Part shown: one piece after another, positions 24,838 to 33,769 of the stretch
Numbering within the stretch: the stretch's first letter is position 1
Layout: each line of letters opens with the position of its first letter
Origin: Streptomyces minutiscleroticus
Lineage (GTDB): Bacteria; Actinomycetota; Actinomycetes; Streptomycetales; Streptomycetaceae
Reading direction: 5' to 3'
NCBI RefSeq assembly: GCF_014650875.1
Contig: NZ_BMVU01000019.1
Location: 1 to 64,000, forward strand
DNA: 64,000 nt
Notes under the pieces: generated by a model
Databases searched by the model: none
What the model saw: the letters and a program-made list of their open reading frames with translations, nothing else
What the model was told of the DNA's origin: nothing
Made by a program: the position numbers and the translations under genes

Positions 24838-26103
24838 TTAGGGCCGGGCAAACCGCGCCATAGTGGCAGCAACCGCCGCGTAGACGAAGGTCACCGTGAC
24901 TACCAGAGCCGCCGAGCGGCCGTCCGGGGGCAGCATGAGGGCGGCGACACCGGAGGCGCCGACGAAGGCGACGTTGAAGAGCACGTCGTACACCGAGAAG
25001 ATCCGGCCACGGAAACCGTCGTCGACCGAGGACTGCACCAGGGTGTCCGTCGCGATCTTCGATCCCTGGGTGGCCACGCCCAGGAAGAAGGCCAGGAGCA
25101 GGACCGGCACCACGGCGAACGTCAGACCGAGCAGGGGCACCAGGACCGCGGCAGCCGCCGAGCAGACCACGATCCAGCCACCGGGCCGCAGCCGGACGGC
25201 CGCCGCGGGAGTGATCACGGCCGCCACGAAGAAGCCGGCGCCGGAGAGCCCCACGGCCAGTCCCAGCAGAGCGAGGCCGTCGCCGTCCGAGCCCGACGAC
25301 CAGGCGTACCGGCACAGCATCAGCACCGTGACGGTCAGCGCGCCGTAGCAGAAGCGCATCAGCGTCATCGAGGCCAGCGCCCAGGCGGCCTGCCGCCGCG
25401 GCGGCTCGGTCAGATGGCGCACGCCCGCGCCCAGTCCGCGGACCGTCCCGGCCACCGTGTCCCACAGCCGCGGACGGTCCGCGGCCCGGTCGGGGCCGAG
25501 CAGGCCCGGGGCCATGCGCAGCGCCGCCAGGGCGGCGCACAGATAGAGGACGGCGCCGAGCAGGACGACCGCGGCGTCGGTGTCCGCGACGACGATCCGC
25601 ACGGCGAAGGCGAGGCCGCCGCCCACCGTCACGGCGAGCGTGCCGGCCGTGGGCGACAACGAGTTGGCCATGACGAGGCGGTCCGCGTCGACGACCCGGG
25701 GCAGCGCGGCCGAGAGCCCGGCCAGGACGAAGCGGTTGACGGCGGTGACGCAGAGCGCGGAGACGTAGAAGAGCCAGTCCGGGACGTCGGCCAGCATCAG
25801 CACGGCGGTCAGGCCGGCGAGGAGCGTCCGCAGCAGACTGCCGTGTACGAAGACCTGACGGCGCCGCCAGCGGTCCAGCAGGACGCCGGCGAAGGGGCCG
25901 ACGAGGGAGTACGGCAGCAGCAGGACGGCCATGGCGGAGGCGATCGCGGCCGCCGAGGTCTGCTTCTCCGGGGAGAAGACGACGTACGTGGCGAGTGCGG
26001 TCTGGTAGACGCCGTCGGCACCCTGGGAGAGCAGGCGGACGGCGAGCAGCCGCCGGAAGTTCCCGAAGCGCAGCAGGACCCGCAGGTCACGTACGACAGC
26101 CAT
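24838..26103 (-). CDS. MFS transporter
   Basis: A 421-residue integral membrane protein with about 12 hydrophobic segments. It has the MFS loop LLPYSLVGPFAGVLLDRWRRRQ between helices 2 and 3 (the GxxxDRxxRR-type signature) and a related DGFRGRIFSVYDVLFNVAF in the second half. It is probably an efflux pump of the drug/H+ antiporter type; the substrate is unknown. I chose the ATG at 26101-26103 (MAVVRDLRVLLRFGNFRRL); an upstream in-frame start would extend through the adjacent terminator hairpin. It lies downstream of ino1 on the same strand but behind that terminator. Confidence 0.88.
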   Translation of the reverse strand: MAVVRDLRVLLRFGNFRRLLAVRLLSQGADGVYQTALATYVVFSPEKQTSAAAIASAMAVLLLPYSLVGPFAGVLLDRWRRRQVFVHGSLLRTLLAGLTAVLMLADVPDWLFYVSALCVTAVNRFVLAGLSAALPRVVDADRLVMANSLSPTAGTLAVTVGGGLAFAVRIVVADTDAAVVLLGAVLYLCAALAALRMAPGLLGPDRAADRPRLWDTVAGTVRGLGAGVRHLTEPPRRQAAWALASMTLMRFCYGALTVTVLMLCRYAWSSGSDGDGLALLGLAVGLSGAGFFVAAVITPAAAVRLRPGGWIVVCSAAAAVLVPLLGLTFAVVPVLLLAFFLGVATQGSKIATDTLVQSSVDDGFRGRIFSVYDVLFNVAFVGASGVAALMLPPDGRSAALVVTVTFVYAAVAATMARFARP

Positions 26104-26121
26104 GGGGCACAGCCTCACATA

Positions 26122-26160
26122 CGGCGAGGTCCCCGGGTGACCCACCCGGGGACCTCGCCG
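26122..26160 (-). terminator. Terminator of ino1
   Basis: A perfect 17-bp stem (26122-26138 with 26144-26160) around a 5-nt loop lies 22 bp past the ino1 stop and just before the MFS gene. Confidence 0.8.
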
Positions 26161-26182
26161 ATCACGCGTGGAGGGAGCGGCC

Positions 26183-27265
26183 TCAGCGCTCGACCTCGCC
26201 CTTGATGAACTTCTCGACGTTCTCGCGGGCCTGGTCGTCGAAGTACTGAACCGGCGGGGACTTCATGAAGTAGCTCGACGCCGACAGGATGGGGCCGCCG
26301 ATGCCGCGGTCCTTGGCGATCTTCGCGGCGCGCAGCGCGTCGATGATGACGCCCGCGGAGTTCGGGGAGTCCCAGACCTCGAGCTTGTACTCCAGGTTCA
26401 GCGGGACGTCGCCGAAGGCGCGGCCCTCGAGGCGGACGTAGGCCCACTTGCGGTCGTCGAGCCAGGCGACGTAGTCGGACGGGCCGATGTGGACGTTGTT
26501 CTCGCCGAGGTCCCGGTCGGGGATCTGCGAGGTGACGGCCTGGGTCTTGGAGATCTTCTTGGACTCCAGGCGCTCGCGCTCGAGCATGTTCTTGAAGTCC
26601 ATGTTGCCGCCGACGTTCAGCTGCATCGTGCGGTCCAGGACGACGCCGCGGTCCTCGAACAGCTTCGCCAGGACGCGGTGCGTGATGGTGGCGCCGACCT
26701 GCGACTTGATGTCGTCGCCGACGATCGGGACGCCCGCCTCGGTGAACTTGTCCGCCCACTCCTTGGTGCCGGCGATGAAGACCGGAAGGGCGTTGACGAA
26801 CGCGACCTTGGCGTCGATGGCGCACTGCGCGTAGAACTTCGCCGCGTCCTCGGAGCCCACCGGCAGGTAGCAGACGAGCACGTCGACCTGCTTGTCCTTG
26901 AGGACCTGGACGACGTCGACCGGCTCCTCGGCCGACTCCTCGATGGTCTGGCGGTAGTACTTGCCGAGGCCGTCGAGGGTGTGGCCGCGCTGGACGGTCA
27001 CACCGGAGCTGGGCACGTCGCAGATCTTGATGGTGTTGTTCTCGCTGGCGCCGATGGCGTCGGCGAGGTCCAGGCCCACCTTCTTGGCGTCCACGTCGAA
27101 GGCTGCCACGAACTCGATGTCGCGGACGTGGTAGTCGCCGAACTGGACGTGCATCAGACCCGGGACCTTGGCGGCCGGGTCGGCGTCCTTGTAGTACTCG
27201 ACGCCCTGGACCAGCGAGGCGGCGCAGTTGCCCACGCCGACGATGGCTACGCGAACCGAACCCAT
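26183..27265 (-). CDS. ino1: myo-Inositol-1-phosphate synthase
   Basis: A 360-residue NAD-dependent enzyme starting MGSVRVAIVGVGNCAASLV (Rossmann GVGNCAAS). It carries the family motifs VGDDIKSQVGATITHR and NVGGNMDFKNML and the conserved lysine segment LEYKLEVWDSPNSAGV. It converts glucose 6-phosphate to inositol 1-phosphate, the precursor of phosphatidylinositol and of the thiol mycothiol. This is the short actinobacterial/archaeal form rather than the yeast form of about 530 residues. The gene lies 49 bp downstream of padR on the same strand, so the two are probably co-transcribed and PadR may control ino1. Confidence 0.95.
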   Translation of the reverse strand: MGSVRVAIVGVGNCAASLVQGVEYYKDADPAAKVPGLMHVQFGDYHVRDIEFVAAFDVDAKKVGLDLADAIGASENNTIKICDVPSSGVTVQRGHTLDGLGKYYRQTIEESAEEPVDVVQVLKDKQVDVLVCYLPVGSEDAAKFYAQCAIDAKVAFVNALPVFIAGTKEWADKFTEAGVPIVGDDIKSQVGATITHRVLAKLFEDRGVVLDRTMQLNVGGNMDFKNMLERERLESKKISKTQAVTSQIPDRDLGENNVHIGPSDYVAWLDDRKWAYVRLEGRAFGDVPLNLEYKLEVWDSPNSAGVIIDALRAAKIAKDRGIGGPILSASSYFMKSPPVQYFDDQARENVEKFIKGEVER

Positions 27266-27314
27266 TCCGGTTGCTCCCTGTGTGTTCTCGACGAGGTCCT
27301 GCCGACGCAGGACC

Positions 27315-27992
27315 TCAGGTGGCGGTGTCGTCGGACGGATCCGGACCCGAGTCGTCCCGGTTCCGGGGCAGGCCGTCCGTCTTCCCAGTGGTGCTGTCCT
27401 GCTGAGCGGATCCGCCGGCGGGACGCAGGTCCCGTCCGGCCCGCTCGCTCTCGATGAGCTCGTTCAGCCAGCGCACTTCGCGCTCCACGGACTCCATTCC
27501 GTGTCGCTGGAGCTCAAGGGTGTAGTCGTCCAGACGCTCCCGGGTGCGGGCCAGGGAGGCGCGCATTTTCTCCAGGCGCTCCTCCAGACGGCTCCGGCGC
27601 CCCTCCAGCACGCGCATGCGTACATCGCGCGACGTCTGCCCGAAGAAGGCGAAGCGGGCGGCGAACGTCTCGTCCTCGTACGCGTCGGGGCCGGTCTGCG
27701 AGAGCAGGTCCTCGAAGTGCTCCTTACCTTCCGCCGTCAGCCGATAGACGATCTTGGCCCGGCGGCCGGTGAGGGGCGCCGCGGGGGCGTCCCCGGACGC
27801 ACCGCCCGACTCCTCGATCAACCAGCCGTTTGCGACCAGCGTCTTGAGGCAGGGGTAGAGCGTCCCGTAGCTGAAGGCGCGGAACACACCCAGTGAGGTA
27901 TTGAGCCGTTTGCGCAGCTCGTAGCCGTGCATGGGGGACTCGCGGAGCAGGCCGAGTACGGCGAACTCGAGGATCCCGGATCGCCGGCTCAT
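27315..27992 (-). CDS. PadR family transcriptional regulator
   Basis: A 225-residue protein. The N-terminal winged helix begins ILEFAVLGLLRESPMHGYELRKRL and includes GTLYPCLKTLVANGWL and IVYRLTAEGKEHFEDLL. A long C-terminal helical region (about 120-190) carries coiled-coil-like heptads for dimerisation and ends in a polar disordered tail. It is probably an autoregulatory repressor of itself and ino1: a perfect palindrome lies 52 bp upstream of its start. The effector is unknown. The protein is longer at the C-terminus than the minimal PadR of about 110 residues (subfamily 1 type). Confidence 0.9.
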   Translation of the reverse strand: MSRRSGILEFAVLGLLRESPMHGYELRKRLNTSLGVFRAFSYGTLYPCLKTLVANGWLIEESGGASGDAPAAPLTGRRAKIVYRLTAEGKEHFEDLLSQTGPDAYEDETFAARFAFFGQTSRDVRMRVLEGRRSRLEERLEKMRASLARTRERLDDYTLELQRHGMESVEREVRWLNELIESERAGRDLRPAGGSAQQDSTTGKTDGLPRNRDDSGPDPSDDTAT

Positions 27993-28043
27993 CGTCGCCT
28001 CCTCTCTGCCGCGGACGTGCCGTGACGGTCTTTATGTCGCGCT

Positions 28044-28064
28044 GATGTATCGACTCGATACATC
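28044..28064. promoter_or_regulatory. Candidate PadR operator
   Basis: The arms GATGTATCGA and TCGATACATC form a perfect 21-bp palindrome around one central base. It lies 52 bp upstream of padR, AT-rich relative to its surroundings. PadR regulators typically bind ATGT/ACAT-containing palindromes, so it is the probable autoregulatory site. Confidence 0.7.
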
Positions 28065-28366
28065 TCGACGATAGAACGGCCCTCCAAGTGCGACAAGAGG
28101 GGGAATCGTGAGCGGCGTCACATCAGTGATTCGTAGGATGCGAGTTGCCTGTTTTGAGGCGAAGTTCGGCGCTCGGCGGGTTTTGGCGGTGCGTAGTCTG
28201 TGCGCCATGCACACCACCGGGAACCGAGTGACGGCCGGGGGCGTCCTCGCCCTCGGTGCAGTACGGGTGAATGCCGCATGGGCCGCATCCGTATGTCGGG
28301 GGGACCGGAAACCAGCCGCCGTTTCCAGGCGCGCAAGGGTGCGCCTGCCCGAGGAGTAATCGTTCG

Positions 28367-30973
28367 ATGAGCGAGCACCGTCGCAAACCGCCGCAGCCGC
28401 AGGGAGGCGGACGTGCCGCGGCCCGACGCGGTCAGCCCGGTCCGTCCTCCGGCCGCCGTGCGGCACCGCGAGGCGCCACCGGGTCTCCCTCCGACTCCTA
28501 TGGAGCGGGGGGTGAGGAGCGCCCGTACGGTGGCCGTGCCGAGGCCCGGCGGGCGGCGCAGAGAAGTGGTGGAGGCCGCCGCAGAGCCGCCGAGGCGGCC
28601 GGCCGCCGAGGCCGCGCCGCCGCGGGGCCTCCGTCGAAACGCTTCCTCGACTACCCGCGCGCGGGCAAGTACGGGTGGCAGCGCTGGGTCCCGTCCTGGA
28701 GGCTCGTCTCCGGTCTGTGCATCTTCCTCTTCGGCAGCATGGTCGCCGCGGTCGGGATCGGCTACGCGATGGTCGGCATCCCCAGCGAGAACGACGCCGC
28801 CAAGTCGCAGAACAATGTGTACTACTGGGCCGACAAGACCCAGATGGCCGCCGTCGGTACCGGGCAGAACCGCCAGAACGTCAGTTTCGACCAGATCCCC
28901 AAGGCCATGCAGTGGGCGGTGATCTCGGCCGAGAACAAGAGCTTCTACGAGGACTCCGGCGTCGACCCCATGGGTATCGCCCGGGCGCTGGCCAACATGG
29001 CTCGCGGCGGTGACACGCAGGGTGGCTCGACGATCACGCAGCAGTTCGTCAAGAACACCTACCTGAGCCAGGAACAGACCCTCTCCCGGAAGTTCAAGGA
29101 GATGTTCATCTCGATAAAGGTGGGCACGAGGCTCTCCAAGGAGGAGATCCTCCAGGGCTACCTGAACACGTCGTACTACGGCCGCGGCGCGTACGGCATC
29201 CAGGCCGCCGCGCAGACCTACTACGGCAAGGACGCGGTGGAGCTCACCGACAGCGAGTGCGCCTTCCTGGCCGCTCTGCTCAAGGGCCCGACGTACTACG
29301 ACCCCGCGGACAATTCGAGCATCGACCCCGCGGCCACCGCCGAGGCCAACACCAAGCGCTCGAAGGAGCGCTGGAGCTGGATCCTCGGCGAGATGCACAA
29401 GGACGGGCACCTCTCGGACGCCGACTACCAGAAGGCCGCCGAGAAGTACCCCATGCCCCAGGGGCTCAAGGCGACCAAGGGCATGAGCGGCCAGATCAGC
29501 TACCTGGTCGACACGGCCAAGAAGTACGTGCTGAACCACTCGGACATCCCGCAGGCCCAGTTCGACCAGGGCGGCTACCAGATCTACACGACCTTCGAGA
29601 AGGACAAAGTCGAAGCGCTGACCGAGGCGGTTCAGAAGATCGAGAAGGAGAACATCGATCCGAAGAAGCGCGAACGCGACAAGTACGTCCAGTTCGGCGC
29701 CGCCTCGGTGAAGCCCAACGACGGCGCGATCGTGGCGCTGTACGGCGGTGCCGGGTACGAGAACGACCACTTCAACAACAACGCCGACACCTCGGGCGTG
29801 CCCGTCGGTTCGACGTGGAAGCCGTTCGTGCTCGCCGCGGCGATGGAGTACGGGACGTACGCGAGTGACGGCGTGGGGATCTCCCCGCAGAGCAAGTACA
29901 ACGGCAACGACCACTTGAAGATCAGGAACAACGACGGCAGCTACGTCCTGAAGAAGGACAACTCGGTGTTCTTCCAGGAGAACGAGAGCGACCATCCCTG
30001 GGGCTACATCACCCTGCACAAGGCGATGGAGCAGTCCGTCAACACCCCGTTCGTGCAGCTCGGCATGGACGTGGGGATGAAGAACGTCCGCGACGTGGCC
30101 GAGAAGTCCGGCATCCTGGACGCCAGCTTCGCCACGCTCAACCCGTCGTTCGCGCTGGGCACGTCGACTCCCAGCGCGATCCGCATGGCCGACGCGTACG
30201 CGACCTTCGCGGCCTCCGGCAAGCAGGCCGACCCGTACTCGGTGGTCTCGGTGAAGCACGACGGGCAGGACGAGCCCGGCTTCACCAAGCCGAAGGTCAC
30301 CCAGGCGATGCCCGAGAAGGTCGCGAACAACGTCACGAAGGTCCTCGAGAACGTCATCGAGAACGGTACGGCGCAGAAGGCCAAGGCGCTGGGCCGGGCG
30401 GCGGCCGGCAAGACCGGTACCACCGACAGCAACAAGTCCGCCTGGTTCGTCGGCTACACCCAGCAGCTCTCGACCTCCGTCGCCATGTTCCGCGAGAACC
30501 CCAGGAACCACCAGCTGCTCTCCATGAACGGCACGGCGGGCGTGGAGTCCATCCACGGTGGTGACATCCCGACGGCGGTGTGGACCGAGTACATGAAGGC
30601 CGCGCTGAAGGGTGAGGAGGACCCCGGCTTCCCCGAGGCCGGAGAGATCGGCGAGGTCCTGGACGGGGTCGGTGCTCCGTCTCCGACGCCGTCGGTCACC
30701 GAGGAGGAGCCCAGCGAGACGCCGAGCGAGACGCCGAGCGAGGACGAGGCCGAGCCCAGCGAGTCCCCCTCGCCGCCCGCGCCGTCGCCCAGCGACAGCT
30801 GCCGTCCCTTCGAGTGGAACTGCGACGACGGCGACGAGGAGGGCGGCGGAGGCGGCAACGGCTCCGGCGGCGGGACCGACGGCGGTGCCAGCTCCAGCCC
30901 GTCGGCGACCGAGAGCAGCGGAAACAGCAGAGGCAACGGCAACGGCGGGCTCTTCGAAGGGTCGGACGGATAG
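28367..30973 (+). CDS. Class A penicillin-binding protein (transglycosylase-transpeptidase)
   Basis: An 868-residue bifunctional peptidoglycan synthase. A basic cytoplasmic N-terminus of about 110 residues and one membrane helix (about 118-140) precede a GT51 transglycosylase domain. That domain has SAENKSFYEDSG (Glu present; Asn replaces the usual following Asp, as often seen in actinobacteria) and GGSTITQQFVKNTYL. The transpeptidase domain has the active-site serine motif STWK (SxxK), SVN (SxN) and KTGT. The C-terminal tail of about 100 residues is very acidic and Ser/Pro/Gly-rich, and contains two cysteines. It polymerises and cross-links peptidoglycan at the cell surface. The ATG at 28367 has GAGGAG 10 bp upstream. 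Confidence 0.95.
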   Translation: MSEHRRKPPQPQGGGRAAARRGQPGPSSGRRAAPRGATGSPSDSYGAGGEERPYGGRAEARRAAQRSGGGRRRAAEAAGRRGRAAAGPPSKRFLDYPRAGKYGWQRWVPSWRLVSGLCIFLFGSMVAAVGIGYAMVGIPSENDAAKSQNNVYYWADKTQMAAVGTGQNRQNVSFDQIPKAMQWAVISAENKSFYEDSGVDPMGIARALANMARGGDTQGGSTITQQFVKNTYLSQEQTLSRKFKEMFISIKVGTRLSKEEILQGYLNTSYYGRGAYGIQAAAQTYYGKDAVELTDSECAFLAALLKGPTYYDPADNSSIDPAATAEANTKRSKERWSWILGEMHKDGHLSDADYQKAAEKYPMPQGLKATKGMSGQISYLVDTAKKYVLNHSDIPQAQFDQGGYQIYTTFEKDKVEALTEAVQKIEKENIDPKKRERDKYVQFGAASVKPNDGAIVALYGGAGYENDHFNNNADTSGVPVGSTWKPFVLAAAMEYGTYASDGVGISPQSKYNGNDHLKIRNNDGSYVLKKDNSVFFQENESDHPWGYITLHKAMEQSVNTPFVQLGMDVGMKNVRDVAEKSGILDASFATLNPSFALGTSTPSAIRMADAYATFAASGKQADPYSVVSVKHDGQDEPGFTKPKVTQAMPEKVANNVTKVLENVIENGTAQKAKALGRAAAGKTGTTDSNKSAWFVGYTQQLSTSVAMFRENPRNHQLLSMNGTAGVESIHGGDIPTAVWTEYMKAALKGEEDPGFPEAGEIGEVLDGVGAPSPTPSVTEEEPSETPSETPSEDEAEPSESPSPPAPSPSDSCRPFEWNCDDGDEEGGGGGNGSGGGTDGGASSSPSATESSGNSRGNGNGGLFEGSDG

Positions 30974-30985
30974 CCACCGCCGGGC

Positions 30986-30999
30986 GTTTCACGTGAAAC
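30986..30999. promoter_or_regulatory. parS: parS site (perfect) downstream of the PBP gene
   Basis: An exact GTTTCACGTGAAAC, 12 bp after the PBP stop and abutting the PBP terminator. Confidence 0.95.
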
Positions 31000-31035
31000 G
31001 AGGGCCGCCGCACCCACCGGGTGCGGCGGCCCTCG
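30999..31035 (+). terminator. Terminator of the PBP gene
   Basis: A 17-bp GC-rich perfect stem (30999-31015 with 31019-31035) with a 3-nt loop. It shares one base with the adjacent parS. There is no clear T-run. Confidence 0.75.
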
Positions 31036-31070
31036 GTGTATTCCCGGGCTCGTACGGCAGGATGTGCGGC

Positions 31071-32576
31071 ATGCCCAGTGCAGAGACGACGCGCACGAGC
31101 GAGCGCGAGCCGGAGCCGGTGCGGCCGACCAGGGAGGACCCGGTCGCGGCGGCCGGCAGTGAGCTGATCGGCGGCCCCCTCGGGCGGCGGGTGCTGTTCG
31201 GGACGTCCACCTGGACGCCCGTACGCGTCATCGCGCTCGTCGCGATCGGCATGTTCGCCCTCGGCATGGTCCAGAAGCTGCCGTGCTACGACGGGGCCTG
31301 GTTCTTCGGGGCCAGCTCCCAGTACACCCACGCGTGCTACTCGGACATCCCGCACCTCTACCAGGGCCGCGGCTTCGCCGAGGGGCTCGTGCCGTACTTC
31401 GACCGGCTCCCCGGCGACATGGAGTACCTCGAGTACCCGGTGCTCACCGGCGTCTTCATGGAGGCCGCCTCCTGGCTGACCCCCGGCAGCGGCTCCATCC
31501 AGGACCAGGAGCAGATCTACTGGATGGTCAACGCCGGAATGCTGATGGTGTGCGCGGCGGTCATCGCCGTCTGCGTGACGCGCACCCACCGGCGGCGCCC
31601 CTGGGACGGTCTGCTGGTCGCCCTGGCGCCCGCCTTCGCCCTGACCGCCACCATCAACTGGGACCTCCTGGCGGTCGCTCTGACGGCCGCCGCGATGCTG
31701 ATGTGGTCCCGGGGCCGCGCGCTAGCCTTCGGCGTCCTGCTGGGGCTCGCCACGGCCGCCAAGCTGTACCCCGTCCTGCTGCTGGGGCCGCTGTTCGTCC
31801 TGTGCTGGCGTGCGGGCAGGTGGCGGGAGTACGGGACGGCCCTGGCGGGCGCGGCCGTCGCCTGGCTGGTGGTGAACCTGCCGGTGATGTACTTCGCCTT
31901 CGACGGCTGGTCGAAGTTCTACACGTTCAGCCAGGAGCGGGGCGTGGACTTCGGGTCCTTCTGGCTGCTCCTCGCCCAGCGCTCGGACGACCCGCCGACC
32001 ACCGAGACCGTCAACACGCTCGCCACGGTCCTGATGCTCCTCGCGTGCGTCGGGATCGCGGCGCTCTGTCTGACCGCCCCCCGACGGCCCCGCTTCGCCC
32101 AGCTCGCGTTCCTGATCGTCGCCGCCTTCATCCTCACCAACAAGGTCTACTCGCCGCAGTACGTACTGTGGCTGGTCCCGCTCGCCGTGCTGGCCCGGCC
32201 CAAGTGGCGGGACTTCCTGATCTGGCAGGTGTGCGAGGTCGTGTACTTCCTCGGGATCTGGATGTACCTCGCGTACACGACCAGCGGCGACGCCCACAAG
32301 GGACTGCCCACCGAGGGCTACCAGCTCGCCATCGCCGTTCATCTGCTCGGGACGCTGTACCTGTGCGCCGTGGTCGTCCGCGACATCCTCATGCCGGAGC
32401 GGGACGTGGTGCGCCGGTCGGGCGACGACGACCCCTCCGGCGGGGTGCTGGACGGCGCGCCGGACGCCTTCGCGCTCGGTGTGGCCGCCCGCCCGCCGCG
32501 GCACGGCGAGCCCCTGGGCGGGCCGCCGGTGGAGTGGGGCGGCCAGGGCGCGTCCACGGAGGACCGGACGCCCTGA
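31071..32576 (+). CDS. Polytopic membrane glycosyltransferase (GT87/DUF2029-like)
   Basis: A 501-residue membrane protein with about 9-10 hydrophobic segments. It carries the pattern LEYPVLTGVFMEAASWL near the first outer loop, the helix pair around ATINWDLLAVALTAAAMLMWSRGR, and LATAAKLYPVLLLGPLFVL, which is characteristic of GT87/DUF2029 polyprenol-phosphate-sugar-dependent mannosyltransferase-like proteins. The C-terminal tail of about 65 residues is hydrophilic. It probably transfers a sugar outside the membrane; the acceptor is unknown. I chose the ATG at 31071 because AGGA lies upstream. Translation further upstream would enter the PBP terminator. Confidence 0.82.
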   Translation: MPSAETTRTSEREPEPVRPTREDPVAAAGSELIGGPLGRRVLFGTSTWTPVRVIALVAIGMFALGMVQKLPCYDGAWFFGASSQYTHACYSDIPHLYQGRGFAEGLVPYFDRLPGDMEYLEYPVLTGVFMEAASWLTPGSGSIQDQEQIYWMVNAGMLMVCAAVIAVCVTRTHRRRPWDGLLVALAPAFALTATINWDLLAVALTAAAMLMWSRGRALAFGVLLGLATAAKLYPVLLLGPLFVLCWRAGRWREYGTALAGAAVAWLVVNLPVMYFAFDGWSKFYTFSQERGVDFGSFWLLLAQRSDDPPTTETVNTLATVLMLLACVGIAALCLTAPRRPRFAQLAFLIVAAFILTNKVYSPQYVLWLVPLAVLARPKWRDFLIWQVCEVVYFLGIWMYLAYTTSGDAHKGLPTEGYQLAIAVHLLGTLYLCAVVVRDILMPERDVVRRSGDDDPSGGVLDGAPDAFALGVAARPPRHGEPLGGPPVEWGGQGASTEDRTP

Positions 32577-32580
32577 GAGA

Positions 32581-32610
32581 CCCTCCGCGGCGCCGCGGCG
32601 CCGCGGAGGG
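32581..32610. terminator. 30-bp perfect palindrome after the GT87 gene
   Basis: CCCTCCGCGGCGCCG and its complement form a perfect 30-bp palindrome, followed by GGAAAA. It lies 4 bp after the stop codon. Confidence 0.65.
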
Positions 32611-32621
32611 GGAAAACCCAT

Positions 32622-32660
32622 GCGAAAGGCCGTGCACGGCGTCCGTGCACGGCCTTTCGC
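32622..32660. terminator. Bidirectional terminator between convergent genes
   Basis: A perfect 18-bp stem (32622-32639 with 32643-32660) with a CGT loop. The stem base GCGAAAGG / CCTTTCGC supplies A/T runs in both directions. It should end both the GT87 and the racemase-like transcripts. Confidence 0.8.
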
Positions 32661-32677
32661 GCGTGTGCGTACGGGAG

Positions 32678-33709
32678 TCAGCGCTCCACGACGCGGTCGA
32701 ACTGCGTGGTGGTGTGCCGCAGGTGGGCCACCAGCTCCTCGCCGACCTTCGGCTCCGGGGAGTCCGACGGCACGAAGAGGATCGACACCTGCATGTGCGG
32801 GGGTTCCGCGAACCAGCGCTGCTTGCCCGCCCAGACGAACGGCGACAGGTTCCGGTTGACCGTGGCCAGGCCGGCCCGGGCGACGCCCTTGGCGCGCGGC
32901 ATGACGCCGTGCAGGGCCTTCGGGGCCTCCAGACCCACCCCGTGCGACGTGCCGCCCGCCACGACGACCAGGTAGCCGTCCGAGGCCGCCTTCTGCTGCC
33001 GGTAGCCGAAGCGGTCGCCCTTCGCCACACGCGTGACGTCCAGGACGGCCCCGCGGTACTCGGTGGCCTCGTGGTCGCCCAGCCACAGCCGCGTCCCGAT
33101 GCGGGCCCGGAAGCGGGTCTGCGGGAACTGCTGCTGGAGCCGGGCGAGCTCCTCGGCCTTGAGGTGGCTGACGAACATGGTGTGCAGCGGCAGCCGGGCC
33201 GCGCGCAGCCGGTCCATCCAGCCGATGACCTCCTCGACGGCGTCCGAGCCGTCGGTGCGGTCCAGCGGCAGGTGGATCGCGAAGCCCTCCAGGCGCACGT
33301 TCTCTATGGCGGCGTGGAGCTGGGGCAGGTCCTGCTCACTCACCCCGTGCCGCTTCATGGAGGACATGACCTCGATGACGACACGGGCGCCCACCAGGCC
33401 GTACACGCCGTCCACCGAGGACACGGAGCGGATGACGCGGTCCGGCAGCGGCACGGGCTCCTCGCCCCGCCGGAACGGCGTCAGGACCAGCAGGTCACCG
33501 CCGAACCAGTCCTTGATCCGGGCTGCCTCGTACGTCGTGCCGACGGCCAGGACGTCCGCGCCGAGGCGGGTGGCCTCGTCGGCCAGCCGCTCGTGCCCGA
33601 AGCCGTAGCCGTTGCCCTTGCAGACCGGGACGAGCCCGGGGAACTGCTCCTGTACGTGCTTGTGGTGTGCCCGCCAGCGCGCGGTGTCGACGTAGAGCGT
33701 GAGCGCCAT
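32678..33709 (-). CDS. Alanine-racemase-like PLP protein, probable non-canonical activity
   Basis: A 343-residue protein with the alanine racemase N-terminal barrel fold: PVCKGNGYGFGHE holds the PLP lysine at about 31. The C-terminal part starts RFRARIGTRLWLG, like the racemase beta domain. The catalytic-tyrosine motif expected after the GDRFGY segment (normally GYxDG) is replaced here by GGTSHG, judged by eye, so ordinary two-base racemisation may be lost. It lies 60 bp downstream of femX on the same strand, which points to peptidoglycan precursor metabolism. It may be an amino-acid racemase of altered specificity or a PLP-binding protein of another role. Confidence 0.8.
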   Translation of the reverse strand: MALTLYVDTARWRAHHKHVQEQFPGLVPVCKGNGYGFGHERLADEATRLGADVLAVGTTYEAARIKDWFGGDLLVLTPFRRGEEPVPLPDRVIRSVSSVDGVYGLVGARVVIEVMSSMKRHGVSEQDLPQLHAAIENVRLEGFAIHLPLDRTDGSDAVEEVIGWMDRLRAARLPLHTMFVSHLKAEELARLQQQFPQTRFRARIGTRLWLGDHEATEYRGAVLDVTRVAKGDRFGYRQQKAASDGYLVVVAGGTSHGVGLEAPKALHGVMPRAKGVARAGLATVNRNLSPFVWAGKQRWFAEPPHMQVSILFVPSDSPEPKVGEELVAHLRHTTTQFDRVVER

Positions 33710-33769
33710 GGCCGGTCCCGGAACCTTTCGTATCGGCGGTGAGTCAGAATATGGAACGGAAAGCCCAGG

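Noticed and set aside
28108..28359. 83-codon frame starting GTG between padR and the PBP gene
   Set aside because: Basic, feature-free product with no convincing ribosome-binding site; it spans the likely PBP promoter region.
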